64,000 bases of DNA from Cytophagaceae bacterium (GCA_002710685.1 PALD01000071.1:62001-126000); one strand, 5' to 3'. Numbered from the stretch's first letter, positions 16,909 to 26,729 are shown. Notes: generated by a model not told the origin, from the letters alone. Numbers and translations: made by a program.

Positions 16909-17853
16909 ATGGTTAGTATCATAATACCTACATACAATAGGGCAGAATTCTTGCCGGAAACTTTAAACTCAATTCTATCGCAAAGCTATGCTAATTGGGA
17001 ATGTATAGTAGTTGATGATCAATCTACTGATCAAACAAAAGAAATAATGTCAAAGTTTTTGCGGAGAGACCCTAGATTTAAATACTATCTAAGGCCGAAT
17101 GAACTTGCAAGGGGTGCAAATTCTTGCAGAAATTTAGGATTTAAAAAGAGTAAAGGTTTATATGTTAAATGGTTTGATAGTGATGATATCATGTTAAACA
17201 ATCATCTTAAGAAGTCAGTTAAAATTTTAAAGAAATCGCAAAAGGACTTTGTGATAGGTAAAAGTCTCGACTTTGATTCAGATAAGGATACAGATTTAGG
17301 TATTCCCTTAAGCTATCCAATAAATCAAAACTTTTCTCTAGAAGATTTTGTGAAAATGCGAATATCTTGGATTACAGATGACTTCTTAGGTAAAAGAGAT
17401 ATTTTAAATAGGATTGATTTTAATGAAAAATTAAATAGTGGGCAAGACTATAATTTTTTCGCAAAAGTGTTAGCGGTAACTGAAAACGGCGTTTGCATAG
17501 ATGAGGTAATAACACGAAGAAGAATACATTCAAAAAGCATTAGAGGTAAATTAAAGGATGATTATATATATAATCTAAAGGAAAATGTGAGACTTAAATA
17601 TCACATGTATATGGATGTGATGCCAATTGTTTATTTCCCTAATGATTTAAGGAAATGGTTTTTAAAGGGTTTTATGCAGCTTGCTTATCAATTAGCATGT
17701 GAAAGACATATTTCATCTATCATTTTTAAATCTGTAACATCAGTCTTTCAAGAATTTGGAATTTTTAGAGCAGTTCTATATTTTATTTCGATTATTACAG
17801 GCTTTATATTTAAAAAAGGTTATAGTTTGCTAAAAATCTCTAGGATAAATTAA
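16909..17853 (+). CDS. GT2 family glycosyltransferase, copy B of a tandem pair
   Basis: 314-residue GT-A enzyme with VSIIIPTYNRAEFLPETLNS, VVDDQS (34-39), RGANSCRNLGF and WFDSDD (DSDD at 90-93). Shares with the preceding protein the WITDDFLGKRDIL and LNSGQDYNFFAKV segments and the RRIHSKSIRGKL block. A serine-threonine pair replaces DGST by DQST. A hydrophobic C-terminal stretch (FGIFRAVLYFISIITGFIF) suggests membrane association. Donor unknown. Confidence 0.9.
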   Translation: MVSIIIPTYNRAEFLPETLNSILSQSYANWECIVVDDQSTDQTKEIMSKFLRRDPRFKYYLRPNELARGANSCRNLGFKKSKGLYVKWFDSDDIMLNNHLKKSVKILKKSQKDFVIGKSLDFDSDKDTDLGIPLSYPINQNFSLEDFVKMRISWITDDFLGKRDILNRIDFNEKLNSGQDYNFFAKVLAVTENGVCIDEVITRRRIHSKSIRGKLKDDYIYNLKENVRLKYHMYMDVMPIVYFPNDLRKWFLKGFMQLAYQLACERHISSIIFKSVTSVFQEFGIFRAVLYFISIITGFIFKKGYSLLKISRIN

Positions 17854-17871
17854 TTTTAAAACTTTCTTTTT

Positions 17872-18942
17872 TTGAATTTAAAGATTCTTTCAAGATCTCG
17901 AAAATTAAAATCTCTTATCAAGGAGTATATTTATTATTTGAGATATGTAAATAAAAAGAAAAATATAGATGCAAAAACTACGAAAAAGGTCTATTTTGAT
18001 TTTTCAGATTTTCATAGGCACAAGTTTTATTTTTATTCATTAGCTAAGTTTTTTAAAATTCAAGGGTATAGTGTATTCATTAAGAAAAGTTTTTATAGTT
18101 TTCACAGGATAAATAAAGAAGCTAGTAGGGTTTTTGAAGAATCTTTTGGCATATTCGTGAATAAAATTCCATCAGGTGCTCTTGTGTTTAATGATACTAA
18201 TACTACTGTAGATTATTTTTCAAGAGGTGAAAATGAGTCTATTTACTATGTTCCCATGGCTATGCATCCCGTATATTATCATAAGAATATTTGGCATGAG
18301 TTGCAGCAGTCCCATAAAATCAATTCTATATTTTTTGCTGGGAATATTGAATCTAGATATTATAAGTGGATTGAGAACAGTCCATTTGATGTTATTCCAA
18401 GGCATGATTTGATTGGTTTTCTTGTAAATAAAGGTTTTGGTGTTATCCTTAAAAATCCAGAAGATTACGTCAGAATAAAGGAGAAAGGAGAATCAAAAAA
18501 AATTATAATTATAGATAGAAAAGTTTTTTCTATTCCTTCCGATAAATTTAGAGTTGAAGTTTCTCGTTTTTCTTTTTTTTTAGCCTGCCCAGGTATTTTA
18601 ATGCCACTTTCTCACAATTTGATAGAGGCTATGTCTGTAGGTTCTATTCCCATTATTCAAAAAGCATATGCCGATATTCTAATCCCACCCTTAATAGATA
18701 TGAAGAACGCAATTATTTTTAATTCTTTTGATGACTTAACTGCCAGCCTAAATAGCGTATACGATTTAGATGATGAAGACAGAGATAGAATCTCTAAAAA
18801 CGTGATTAAATATTACGATAAATATTTGACGCCTTATAGTGTGATTAAAAAGATTGAAGATATTTATATGGAATGTAAAATAGGAATTTTAGGAGGTAGT
18901 TTTAGTGTTGATTGTTTGAAACGTTCCATCAAAAAAAGTTAA
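17872..18942 (+). CDS. Probable glycosyltransferase of unrecognised family
   Basis: 356-residue soluble protein. No standard GT2 or GT4 motif is present, but the C-terminal third reads like the donor half of a GT-B enzyme: LACPGILMPLSHNLIEAMSVGSIPIIQKAYADILIPPLIDMKNAIIFNSFDDL, with the glutamate of LIEAMS in the place of the nucleotide-binding Glu, similar to exostosin-like or GT10-like transferases. It sits between two GT2 genes in the same direction. The start is a TTG at 17872; no ATG is available near the N-terminus. Confidence 0.65.
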   Translation: MNLKILSRSRKLKSLIKEYIYYLRYVNKKKNIDAKTTKKVYFDFSDFHRHKFYFYSLAKFFKIQGYSVFIKKSFYSFHRINKEASRVFEESFGIFVNKIPSGALVFNDTNTTVDYFSRGENESIYYVPMAMHPVYYHKNIWHELQQSHKINSIFFAGNIESRYYKWIENSPFDVIPRHDLIGFLVNKGFGVILKNPEDYVRIKEKGESKKIIIIDRKVFSIPSDKFRVEVSRFSFFLACPGILMPLSHNLIEAMSVGSIPIIQKAYADILIPPLIDMKNAIIFNSFDDLTASLNSVYDLDDEDRDRISKNVIKYYDKYLTPYSVIKKIEDIYMECKIGILGGSFSVDCLKRSIKKS

Positions 18943-18950
18943 GTGTTTCC

Positions 18951-19820
18951 ATGGTATCTGTAATTATTACATGTTATAATCAAGAAAATACGATTGCAGA
19001 TGCATTAATATCTATTAGGAGACAAACCTATTCAAATTTTGAGTGCATAGTGGTAGATGATGGATCTTCAGATAATTCTGTTTCTATCATCGAATCTATT
19101 ATAAAAGAAGATAAAAGATTTTTTTTGGTTAAACAACCAACGAACAAGGGGGTTGCTGCGGCACGTAATTTAGGCATTGAAAATTCAAAAGGAGATTTTA
19201 TACAATTTCTAGATGGTGATGACTATCTGGAAGCTGAAAAGCTCTCAATTTCACATTCTTGTTATCAAAACAGTCTTTCCGAAAGGAAATTTTTTGATAT
19301 AATATTTTGTGATTTTAAAATGTTAATAGATAACAATGGATTATTTGAGAGAGCTTTCTGCAAATTAAATGGTAATACTTTAAATTTTCAAAATGTACTC
19401 TTTAAATGGGATGAGGGTTTTGCAATACCTATTCATACTGGTTTTTTGAGAAGAGCATTTATTGGGGATTTGAGGTTTGATGAAGACTTAAGGTCTAAGG
19501 AGGACTGGCTTTTCTGGATAAGATTATTTAAAAGAAATCCAAAGATATATTTTATCGATGATGTACTGGCGGTATATAGGAGACATAACTCTAGTATTAC
19601 AATGAGCTCTAGTATGTATGAAGACCATATACTTGTGATAAATAAGATCAAATTAATTATCGCGAAGGACGAGTGGAATCATCTAATTTATGGTATGTTT
19701 CAAAGATATTATAAGCGTAGTATTTATTTTAAAAATTTATATCTAAAAAAACAATCAAAAAGTGTTTGGATGAAAATGAAAGAAAATTGTAGAAAGGTGC
19801 TAAAAAAATGCTTGCGATAG
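18951..19820 (+). CDS. GT2 family glycosyltransferase
   Basis: 289-residue GT-A enzyme: VSVIITCYNQENTIADALIS, VVDDGSSD (34-41), GVAAARNLGI and FLDGDD (87-91). The acceptor half has TGFLRRAFIG and SKEDWLFWIRLF. ATG 18951 was chosen because it starts right at the fold and does not overlap the gene before; a TTG at 18912 would add 13 unrelated residues. The sugar donor is unknown. Confidence 0.88.
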   Translation: MVSVIITCYNQENTIADALISIRRQTYSNFECIVVDDGSSDNSVSIIESIIKEDKRFFLVKQPTNKGVAAARNLGIENSKGDFIQFLDGDDYLEAEKLSISHSCYQNSLSERKFFDIIFCDFKMLIDNNGLFERAFCKLNGNTLNFQNVLFKWDEGFAIPIHTGFLRRAFIGDLRFDEDLRSKEDWLFWIRLFKRNPKIYFIDDVLAVYRRHNSSITMSSSMYEDHILVINKIKLIIAKDEWNHLIYGMFQRYYKRSIYFKNLYLKKQSKSVWMKMKENCRKVLKKCLR

Positions 19821-20713
19821 TTATTCCATATTACAATATTTATTTCTTTCAAAAGACAATAGATTCTTTGGTAAATCAGACGAATAAGAATTTTAGTTTG
19901 TATATATCTGATGATGCAAGTCCTAATAACCCTAAAATTCTTTTAGATGAATATAAAAAAATTTTAAAGTTCACCTATAAACGATTCGAATATAACCTGG
20001 GTGCGAATAGCTTGGAAAAGCATTGGCAACGTAGTCTAGAATTAATTGATAATGAGGACTGGGTTAGTATTTTGGGAGATGATGATGTTTTAAGTTCTAA
20101 CTATGTTGAAAAGTTTTACCAGTATTTAGGCGAGATTAATAATAGAAAAATCGATGTGATTAGATTTTCTTCAGTGGTTATTGACGATGCTGATAAGATA
20201 ATGTCACAAATTTATACCAATCCTATTTATGAAAAATCAACTGACTTTCTTGAGAGAAGACGAAAGGGAGGAACTCGGAGTTCTCTTTCAGAATACGTTT
20301 TCAGGAGAGAAAAAATTTTAAATCATAAATTCATTAACCTACCACTTGCTTGGCACTCTGATGATTTATTAGTTTTAGAATGTTCCTCTTATGGTATGGT
20401 GTTTTCGATAAATGATTCATTTGTTCTAATTAGAAAAGGTGATTTTAGTATCAGTGGGAGTTCAAACAATTTAGATTTAAAGACCAACGCTTCATTTAAA
20501 TATTACAGTTATCTTTTAAATAAAAGGGTTGCTAGATTTACTGAAATTCAACAAAATATTTTCTATACAAAATTAGAGGGCATTATACTATTTAATAAAC
20601 GCAGATTGGATTTTTGGTATTCTATATTGAAAACCTATTTAAAAAATGGGAGGATAGTTCAATTGATGGGCGTAGTTCTTAAATCTTTCAATAAAGCGAT
20701 TTCAGACAGATGA
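19808..20713 (+). CDS. GT2 family glycosyltransferase
   Basis: 301-residue GT-A enzyme: LAIVIPYYNIYFFQKTIDSL, ISDDASP (33-39) and ILGDDD (about 88-93). An acceptor-side WHSDDLLVLECSSYG follows. It overlaps the preceding gene by 13 bases and the next by 4 bases (ATGA-type junction), consistent with one long transcript. Confidence 0.87.
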   Translation: MLAIVIPYYNIYFFQKTIDSLVNQTNKNFSLYISDDASPNNPKILLDEYKKILKFTYKRFEYNLGANSLEKHWQRSLELIDNEDWVSILGDDDVLSSNYVEKFYQYLGEINNRKIDVIRFSSVVIDDADKIMSQIYTNPIYEKSTDFLERRRKGGTRSSLSEYVFRREKILNHKFINLPLAWHSDDLLVLECSSYGMVFSINDSFVLIRKGDFSISGSSNNLDLKTNASFKYYSYLLNKRVARFTEIQQNIFYTKLEGIILFNKRRLDFWYSILKTYLKNGRIVQLMGVVLKSFNKAISDR

Positions 20714-21906
20714 GGATTTTAATCTTGGTTCAAGATTTACGGACTAGTGGTACAAGTGAAGGTGTGGTTTCCAGATCATTCATTTTTAGAATGCGCCAAG
20801 TTTATCCAGAGAGTTTTATTCGCGTAATTTACTTTAAGCATTCGGATACGTTTGACGAAATTGATCAACTTCCAATTAATGAGATTAAGGTTGTGAAAAT
20901 TAATGCAATTTATCCAAGCCATATTTTATGGCTTAATAAATTCTATTGGCGAATCTTGCATATTTCATTAAAAGAAAGGTATTTGCAAAACTTATACAGA
21001 GCTGAAATTCAATCGATAGAGCCTTCATGCTATGATCAGGTTTTTGTCAGAAGTGCAGGCTTAGATTATGAAGTTGTATTAGGCTTAAGTAAAACAAGTC
21101 TTTTAAATAAATCTTATCTAAATTTTCACGATCCGTATCCTGTTTTTTGGGATCCAGGATCTAAATCTCAATTAACTATGTTAGAATTGTTAAGATTGAG
21201 ATCTATGCATAGAATAATTGAAAAGGCTGCAGGAGTTTTCACACCGTCTTCTATCCTTTCAGAGCATTTGCAATACCTGTATGGCTCTATGAAGATATTT
21301 GATACAATACCCCATCAATTTGAGCCGCTAGCTTTCAATATGGATAAAGAAATTATATATCGTAGGAAGGAAAAAAGAATACAAATATCATATCATGGTG
21401 CGCTACAATTTCGTAGAAATATTGACGCAATCATAGAAGCTTTTCAAATTCTTTTAGATGAAAATATCAACTTTAGAGATAGCATTGAATTAGTACTAAG
21501 GGTTAGAGGGGTGGATAGTAAAAAAATTAGTAAAAAAGTACAAACAAAGAATATTATTATTCTGGACTGCCTGAGCTTTGTCGAGTCCTATAAAGAGCAA
21601 CAGACAGAATCAGATATTTGTATAATTGTAGAAACCTGTAATAGCTATAGTAATACATTGCCAGGCAAGGCCTCTGTGCTTAATCAATTAAATAAGCCTA
21701 TTTTAATTTCATCCCCCCCAAAAAGCGAATTAAGAAGAATTGCCGATGAATTATATGTTGCAGATTGTGATAGCATAAGTCAATTAAAAGAAAAGATGAA
21801 ATCTCTTATTTATAAAATTGAAAATAATGAAAATTTCCCTCCTGTATTTGGTGATTATTTTTCAAAGGAGAACTTCGCAAAATCAATAAAGAAGTTAGCA
21901 AATTGA
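20710..21906 (+). CDS. GT4-like (GT-B fold) glycosyltransferase
   Basis: 398-residue protein with a GT-B layout. The N-terminus RILILVQDLRTSGTSEGV holds the first beta strand and loop; the second domain starts at about IQISYHGALQFRRNIDAIIEAF, and the donor region reads SDICIIVETCNSYSNTLPGKASVLNQLNKPILIS. The usual E-x7-E motif is altered, so the donor site is atypical. The gene overlaps its upstream neighbour by 4 bases. Confidence 0.72.
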   Translation: MRILILVQDLRTSGTSEGVVSRSFIFRMRQVYPESFIRVIYFKHSDTFDEIDQLPINEIKVVKINAIYPSHILWLNKFYWRILHISLKERYLQNLYRAEIQSIEPSCYDQVFVRSAGLDYEVVLGLSKTSLLNKSYLNFHDPYPVFWDPGSKSQLTMLELLRLRSMHRIIEKAAGVFTPSSILSEHLQYLYGSMKIFDTIPHQFEPLAFNMDKEIIYRRKEKRIQISYHGALQFRRNIDAIIEAFQILLDENINFRDSIELVLRVRGVDSKKISKKVQTKNIIILDCLSFVESYKEQQTESDICIIVETCNSYSNTLPGKASVLNQLNKPILISSPPKSELRRIADELYVADCDSISQLKEKMKSLIYKIENNENFPPVFGDYFSKENFAKSIKKLAN

Positions 21907-21919
21907 TATAATCTAAATA

Positions 21920-22927
21920 ATGAGGATAGGTTTCAATCCAAACAAAGATTTAAAAGAAGTCCATACAATCAATCATATGATTGTAATTCCTGTTTATATT
22001 CCCTATCTGAAAGATTATTTTAAAGAGAGTTTGACAATTTTAAAATACAGTATAAGATCCTTGATCTTAACGTCTAACAATGTTTATATAATTATTGTGG
22101 CAAATGGATGCTGTAATGAAGTTCATGATTATTTAATTGAATTAAAATCTAATAATTTAATTCACGAATTATTAATTACATCTAAAATTGGTAAGTTAAA
22201 TTCTATTTTAAAAGGCATATCAGGACATAGCTATGAATATGTTACAATTGCGGATGCAGATGTACTTTTTTTGAATGGATGGCAGAAAGCTTCAATGGAA
22301 GTGTTTGATGAATTTAAACAAGCTGGAGTAGTGGGGTTGATACCCATGTTCAAATCCTTTACATCCATGACCTCTAATTTGATACTGAGATTTTTGTTTT
22401 CAAATAAATTAGCTTTCACTCAAGTTAAGAATCCAGCAGCACTTGCCCACTTTTATGAAAGCCTAGGCTGGAAAAATGACTATAGTAAAATCTATCTTGA
22501 AAAAAATATGACAATTACCTTTAATAGTATCAGGGCAATTGTTGGTAGTGGTCATGCGATAGCTACATATAGAAGCCTTGCCTTAGATAACATGTCAAAG
22601 AAATCATCAAAATATCTGTTAGGGGGAGATTCTGAAAAGGAATATCTAGATTTGCCGCCTTTTCAATCTAATTTTTGGAGATTAACCACGAATGATAATT
22701 TCGCGATTCATATGGGAAACTCATTAGAGAAAAGCACGGAGGAATCATTTAAGAACTTATATGATGAATCTGAAAATGTTAATTTCCCAACTTCAGATAA
22801 ATTCAACCCCAATACGCTTTGGCCTAAAATTTCCAAACAATTATGGAAAGTTTTGAAAATTCCTCTTTTTTATAAATTGTTTCTTCACTATAAAGGTCTA
22901 ACAAAACAAGAAGTTGAAACTTTCTAG
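21920..22927 (+). CDS. GT2 family glycosyltransferase
   Basis: 335-residue GT-A protein. Recognisable parts are HMIVIPVYIPYLKDYFKES, a long helix, YIIIVANGC, GKLNSILKGI and the metal site ADADVLF (111-117). The acceptor region has an insertion around residues 150-200. The protein could also start at the internal ATG for residue 20. Donor unknown; AT-rich like its neighbours. Confidence 0.78.
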   Translation: MRIGFNPNKDLKEVHTINHMIVIPVYIPYLKDYFKESLTILKYSIRSLILTSNNVYIIIVANGCCNEVHDYLIELKSNNLIHELLITSKIGKLNSILKGISGHSYEYVTIADADVLFLNGWQKASMEVFDEFKQAGVVGLIPMFKSFTSMTSNLILRFLFSNKLAFTQVKNPAALAHFYESLGWKNDYSKIYLEKNMTITFNSIRAIVGSGHAIATYRSLALDNMSKKSSKYLLGGDSEKEYLDLPPFQSNFWRLTTNDNFAIHMGNSLEKSTEESFKNLYDESENVNFPTSDKFNPNTLWPKISKQLWKVLKIPLFYKLFLHYKGLTKQEVETF

Positions 22928-22932
22928 TTCAT

Positions 22933-23841
22933 ATGAAAAGCCATTCAATTCCACTACTATCAATAATAATAACAACGCATAATAGATATTTAGCCCTTAT
23001 TAGTACATTAGATGAAATAGATCATTTGTTAGTATTGCCATCCGTAGAGTGTATAATTTATAATGATGCAAGCAATGATTCTTCTTACCAGAATTTGCAA
23101 AATAATTCTAACATTCATCTAATTCAAGGAACAGAACAAATAGGCTTGATAGCAGCTAGAAATATTTTAATGTCAAAAGCTAGCGGCAAGTACGTGCTAT
23201 CTTTAGATGATGATTCTCATGTAGTAACTAAAAACTTTATAGAGTTAATATGTGAGTACTTTGAAAACAATCCTAACTGCGCAGTTTTAGCAGCCAGAAT
23301 ATATTGGGGTAAGATTTTTCCATCTAAATTTAGCTGTAAAGGAAATGGACATCAAGTTAGGTCTTTCGTAGGGTGTGGTCATGTATGGAGAAGAGATGCC
23401 TGGAAACAGATTGACGGTTACCCTGAGTGGTTTGGTTTCTATGGAGAAGAAGATTATGCATCAATTCTTCTCTTTTTGCAAGGGTTGGAAATCCATTATC
23501 TTCCAGATTTTCTAGTTCATCATAGGGTGGAATTGAGATCAAGGAAACTTGATAATGATTATTTGCCTAGAATCCGTAAATCATTAAGAGCTGGTTGGTT
23601 TATTTTTTTTATTTTTTATCCAAAAGCAGAAGCTGTGAAGTATTTTTTGTATTCATTTTTTATGCAGTGGAAAAAAGTCTTCAAGCAAGATAGACGCATT
23701 TTAATACCGTTATTGAAAAGTATTGGAGACTTATTTAGATTTTCTAACCAGATTTTGAGGGCTAGGAAACCTTTGTCTGCTGTACAATATAAAAATTACA
23801 AGAATATTTTAAATACCAAAATCTATTGGAAGCCCAATTAA
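22933..23841 (+). CDS. GT2 family glycosyltransferase
   Basis: 302-residue GT-A enzyme: LLSIIITTHNRYLALISTL, YNDASND, GLIAARNILMSKASG and LDDDS (91-95). The second half has SFVGCGHVWRRDAWKQIDGYPEWFGFYGEEDYA, the typical acceptor and catalytic Glu-Asp region. Last gene of the most AT-rich stretch. It overlaps the TTG start of neuA by 16 bases. Confidence 0.88.
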   Translation: MKSHSIPLLSIIITTHNRYLALISTLDEIDHLLVLPSVECIIYNDASNDSSYQNLQNNSNIHLIQGTEQIGLIAARNILMSKASGKYVLSLDDDSHVVTKNFIELICEYFENNPNCAVLAARIYWGKIFPSKFSCKGNGHQVRSFVGCGHVWRRDAWKQIDGYPEWFGFYGEEDYASILLFLQGLEIHYLPDFLVHHRVELRSRKLDNDYLPRIRKSLRAGWFIFFIFYPKAEAVKYFLYSFFMQWKKVFKQDRRILIPLLKSIGDLFRFSNQILRARKPLSAVQYKNYKNILNTKIYWKPN

Positions 23842-24509
23842 AAAAGTTTGATATTTTAATTATAATTCCAGCCCGCGCAAATTCACAGCGACTCCCGGGT
23901 AAGAACATGAAACTTTTAGGCGGCATTCCTCTTATAGCGCATTCAATAAATTATGCTCAAGAATGCGGGTTCGAGAATATTGTTGTCACCTCTAACGATA
24001 TTGATGTTTTGGCTTACGCCAAAAATAATCAGATAAAAGCAATTGAAAGACCTGATGTTTTAGCAGGGAATGAAGAGCCTGTAATCACGGCATTGCAACA
24101 TGCCATAGACCAAATCAAGCAGGAGTTTAAGGCCATCGTTTTACTCCAACCTACAAACCCACTTAGACCAAAGAACCTTTTAGCGGAAGCTATAGAAATA
24201 TTTGAAAAACAGAATTCTGATTCACTTATGACGGTATCCAAGCTAGAAAAAAAGCTTGGTAAAATTACAAGCCATCAATTTGAGCCATATAATTATAAAA
24301 TGGGGCAACGTAGTCAAGACCTTGAACCCTTGTTTTTTGAAAATGGTTTACTTTATGTTTTCAAACCAACACTCCTTAAAAATGGTAAATTAATTGGGGA
24401 TAATAATTATGCAATGGTTGTTGATCATCCTTTTGCTGAAATTGATATTGATTCTCAAGAGGATTTTGATAAAGCAGAACTATATTTAAAACATTACTTT
24501 GACGAGTAG
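23826..24509 (+). CDS. neuA: CMP-nonulosonate (acylneuraminate) cytidylyltransferase
   Basis: Activates a sialic-acid-type sugar with CTP to give the CMP-sugar donor. The 227 residues carry the diagnostic IIPARANSQRLPGKNMKLLGG (about 13-33), VVTSNDIDVLAYA, LLQPTNPLR and the metal-binding EIDIDSQEDFDKAE near the C-terminus. It could serve N-acetylneuraminate, legionaminate or pseudaminate. No ATG fits; the TTG at 23826 is the likely start, inside the end of the gene before. Forms a set with neuB and neuC. Confidence 0.92.
   Translation: MEAQLKKFDILIIIPARANSQRLPGKNMKLLGGIPLIAHSINYAQECGFENIVVTSNDIDVLAYAKNNQIKAIERPDVLAGNEEPVITALQHAIDQIKQEFKAIVLLQPTNPLRPKNLLAEAIEIFEKQNSDSLMTVSKLEKKLGKITSHQFEPYNYKMGQRSQDLEPLFFENGLLYVFKPTLLKNGKLIGDNNYAMVVDHPFAEIDIDSQEDFDKAELYLKHYFDE
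24007..24024. repeat. Dispersed palindrome, TTTGGC type
   Basis: TTTTGGC-TTAC-GCCAAAA inside neuA, encoding VLAYAKN. Confidence 0.75.
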
Positions 24510-24548
24510 ATGGTTTTATAACTTTGTCTAGCAAAACTTCTTTAAATC

Positions 24549-25589
24549 ATGAATCCCCAAATAGAAATCGCTGATCGCAAAATCGGCCCAGAACATCCTC
24601 CGCTAGTCATCGCCGAAATAGGTATAAACCATGAGGGTTCTTTGGCTGTAGCCAAAGAAATGGTAGATGCGGCAGCTCGCGCAGGTGCTGAGGTTGTAAA
24701 ACATCAAACACATATCGTGGAAGATGAGATGAGCGGTGAAGCCAAGAAAGTTATTCCTGGCAATGCAGATGTATCCATTTATGAGATAATGAAGCGTTGT
24801 GCGCTTAATGAGGAAGATGAAATTGCACTAAAGGAATATGTAGAATCAAAAGGGATGATTTTTATTTCTACTCCATTTTCAAGAGCGGCGGCAAACCGAC
24901 TCCAAAAAATGGATGTTCCTGCATATAAAATTGGTTCTGGTGAATGCAATAATTATCCGCTTTTAAAGCATATCGCTTCCTTTGGAAAACCTGTTATTCT
25001 CAGCACAGGGATGAATGATTTGGCAAGCGTTGCTAAGGCGGTTGAGGTTTTTAAAAATTACGATGTGCCAGTTGCGATATTGCACACGACTAATTTATAT
25101 CCAACTCCGGTAAATTTGGTGCGTTTTGGTGCAATGACAGCACTGCATGAAGCCTTTCCTGATTTGCCTTTTGGACTTTCAGACCATACATTATCTAATC
25201 ATGCATGTCTGGGTGCAGTGGCGCTTGGAGCTTCGATATTAGAAAGACATTTTACCGACCATAAAGCGCGTAAAGGGCCAGACATTATCTGCTCTATGGA
25301 TGAACAGGAATGTAAAGAATTGATTGAAGGAAGTAGTTTGATTTGGCAAATGCGCGGCGGAAAAAAGGAAGCGGCCAAAGAAGAAAAAGTGACTATTGAT
25401 TTTGCCTTTGCTACCGTGTGTACAATTAAGCCTATAAAAAAAGGAGAGCGTTTCACAGAAGAAAATATCTGGGTAAAAAGACCGGGTACGGGCGAAATTC
25501 TTGCAGAAGAATATGAGCAAGTTCTTGGTAAAATCGCAGCCATTGATATTGATGAAGATGCTCAATTAAAAAGAGATTATTTGGCTTAA
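24549..25589 (+). CDS. neuB: N-acetylneuraminate (nonulosonate) synthase
   Basis: Condenses a 6-carbon N-acetyl sugar with phosphoenolpyruvate to a nonulosonate. The 346 residues show [74 protein letters not shown] and the C-terminal antifreeze-like SAF domain ([20 protein letters not shown]). With neuC and without dehydratase or aminotransferase genes nearby, Neu5Ac is the likeliest product; this is inference. A TTTGGCTGTAGCCAAA palindrome encodes LAVAK, and another supplies the stop codon. Confidence 0.93.
   Translation: MNPQIEIADRKIGPEHPPLVIAEIGINHEGSLAVAKEMVDAAARAGAEVVKHQTHIVEDEMSGEAKKVIPGNADVSIYEIMKRCALNEEDEIALKEYVESKGMIFISTPFSRAAANRLQKMDVPAYKIGSGECNNYPLLKHIASFGKPVILSTGMNDLASVAKAVEVFKNYDVPVAILHTTNLYPTPVNLVRFGAMTALHEAFPDLPFGLSDHTLSNHACLGAVALGASILERHFTDHKARKGPDIICSMDEQECKELIEGSSLIWQMRGGKKEAAKEEKVTIDFAFATVCTIKPIKKGERFTEENIWVKRPGTGEILAEEYEQVLGKIAAIDIDEDAQLKRDYLA
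24640..24657. repeat. Dispersed palindrome, TTTGGCT type
   Basis: CTTTGGCT-GT-AGCCAAAG, 8-base arms, inside neuB. Confidence 0.8.
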
Positions 25590-25596
25590 AGCCAAA
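25580..25596. repeat. Dispersed palindrome spanning the neuB stop codon
   Basis: TTTGGCT-TAA-AGCCAAA; its central TAA (25587-25589) is the stop codon of neuB. Confidence 0.8.
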
Positions 25597-25607
25597 AAAA
25601 GAAAGCC

Positions 25608-26729
25608 TTGAAAAAAATTCTATTTCTTACCGGTACTCGTGCAGACTTTGGCAAGTTGAAGTCTCTTATTCAGGTGGTTCATGATTCCATGGAGTTTGCT
25701 TACGGCATTTTTGCAACAGGGATGCACCTTTCAGAGAAGCATGGGCTTACGGTTATTGAAATTGAGAAATGTGGTTTTAAGAATATTCATCGGTTTGATA
25801 ATGCTACGTCTGAAGCTACGATGGATTTGACACTTGCTAAAACCATCGAAGGTTTTTCAGCTTTTGTAAAGCAGGAAAATCCTGATTTAATCATTGTGCA
25901 TGGGGATAGGGTAGAAGCGCTCGCAGGTGCAATTGTGGGCTCGCTTAATAATATTCTTGTAGGTCATATTGAAGGCGGAGAAATCTCTGGAACTGTTGAT
26001 GAATTGATTAGGCATTCGGTGACCAAATTGTGCCATGTGCATTTTGTTTATAACGAGACCGCGGCTAAAAGACTGGTGCAAATGGGAGAAAGAGAAAGCT
26101 CTATTTTTGAGATTGGTTCTCCAGATTTAGATGTGCTTTTTGATAAGAATTTGCCAAGTCTAGAAACAGTAAAGAACTATTATGAAATTCCGTTTAAGCA
26201 GTATTCCGTTGTGCTTTATCATCCTGTGACGACAGATTTTAGCAACTCAAAAAAACATGCTAATACATTTGTAAAAACACTTCTTGGCGATGATGGGAAT
26301 TATGTGGTAGTTTATCCTAATAATGATTTGGGTTCAACCCAAATCTTGGAAGCGTATGAACAGCTAAAAAATAATGGTAGATTTAAAATATTTCCTTCGT
26401 TACGGTTTGAATATTTTATTACGCTTTTGCGAAATGCAGATTTCCTTATCGGCAACAGCAGTGCCGGAATTCATGAAGCGCCATATCTGGGTGTCGCCAG
26501 TATAAATATTGGAAGGCGCCAGGAAAATCGGGACATTGAGACTTCTTCAATCTTGCATGCAGATAATGTTGAAGCTGAAATTAAAGCCGCCATTGAGAAA
26601 GCGAGGAAAATGGAAGTTGAAGCAAAAGAAATCAAGAGTAGCGAAAAGGCTTCAAGCGCATTTCTAAAGGTTCTTAATAACGATACACTCTGGGCGATTG
26701 ACCATCAAAAACAATTTAGGGATATTTAG
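25608..26729 (+). CDS. neuC: UDP-N-acetylglucosamine 2-epimerase, hydrolysing
   Basis: Makes ManNAc from UDP-GlcNAc, the substrate for neuB. The 373-residue protein has ILFLTGTRADFGKLKSL, IVHGDRVEALAGAIVGS, VGHIEGGEISGTVDELIRH, VVLYHPVTTD and FLIGNSSAGIHEAPYLG, all typical of the hydrolysing NeuC/LegG branch. Starts with TTG at 25608 giving MKKILFLTGTR; no ATG is near. Lies 18 bases after neuB. Confidence 0.93.
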   Translation: MKKILFLTGTRADFGKLKSLIQVVHDSMEFAYGIFATGMHLSEKHGLTVIEIEKCGFKNIHRFDNATSEATMDLTLAKTIEGFSAFVKQENPDLIIVHGDRVEALAGAIVGSLNNILVGHIEGGEISGTVDELIRHSVTKLCHVHFVYNETAAKRLVQMGERESSIFEIGSPDLDVLFDKNLPSLETVKNYYEIPFKQYSVVLYHPVTTDFSNSKKHANTFVKTLLGDDGNYVVVYPNNDLGSTQILEAYEQLKNNGRFKIFPSLRFEYFITLLRNADFLIGNSSAGIHEAPYLGVASINIGRRQENRDIETSSILHADNVEAEIKAAIEKARKMEVEAKEIKSSEKASSAFLKVLNNDTLWAIDHQKQFRDI

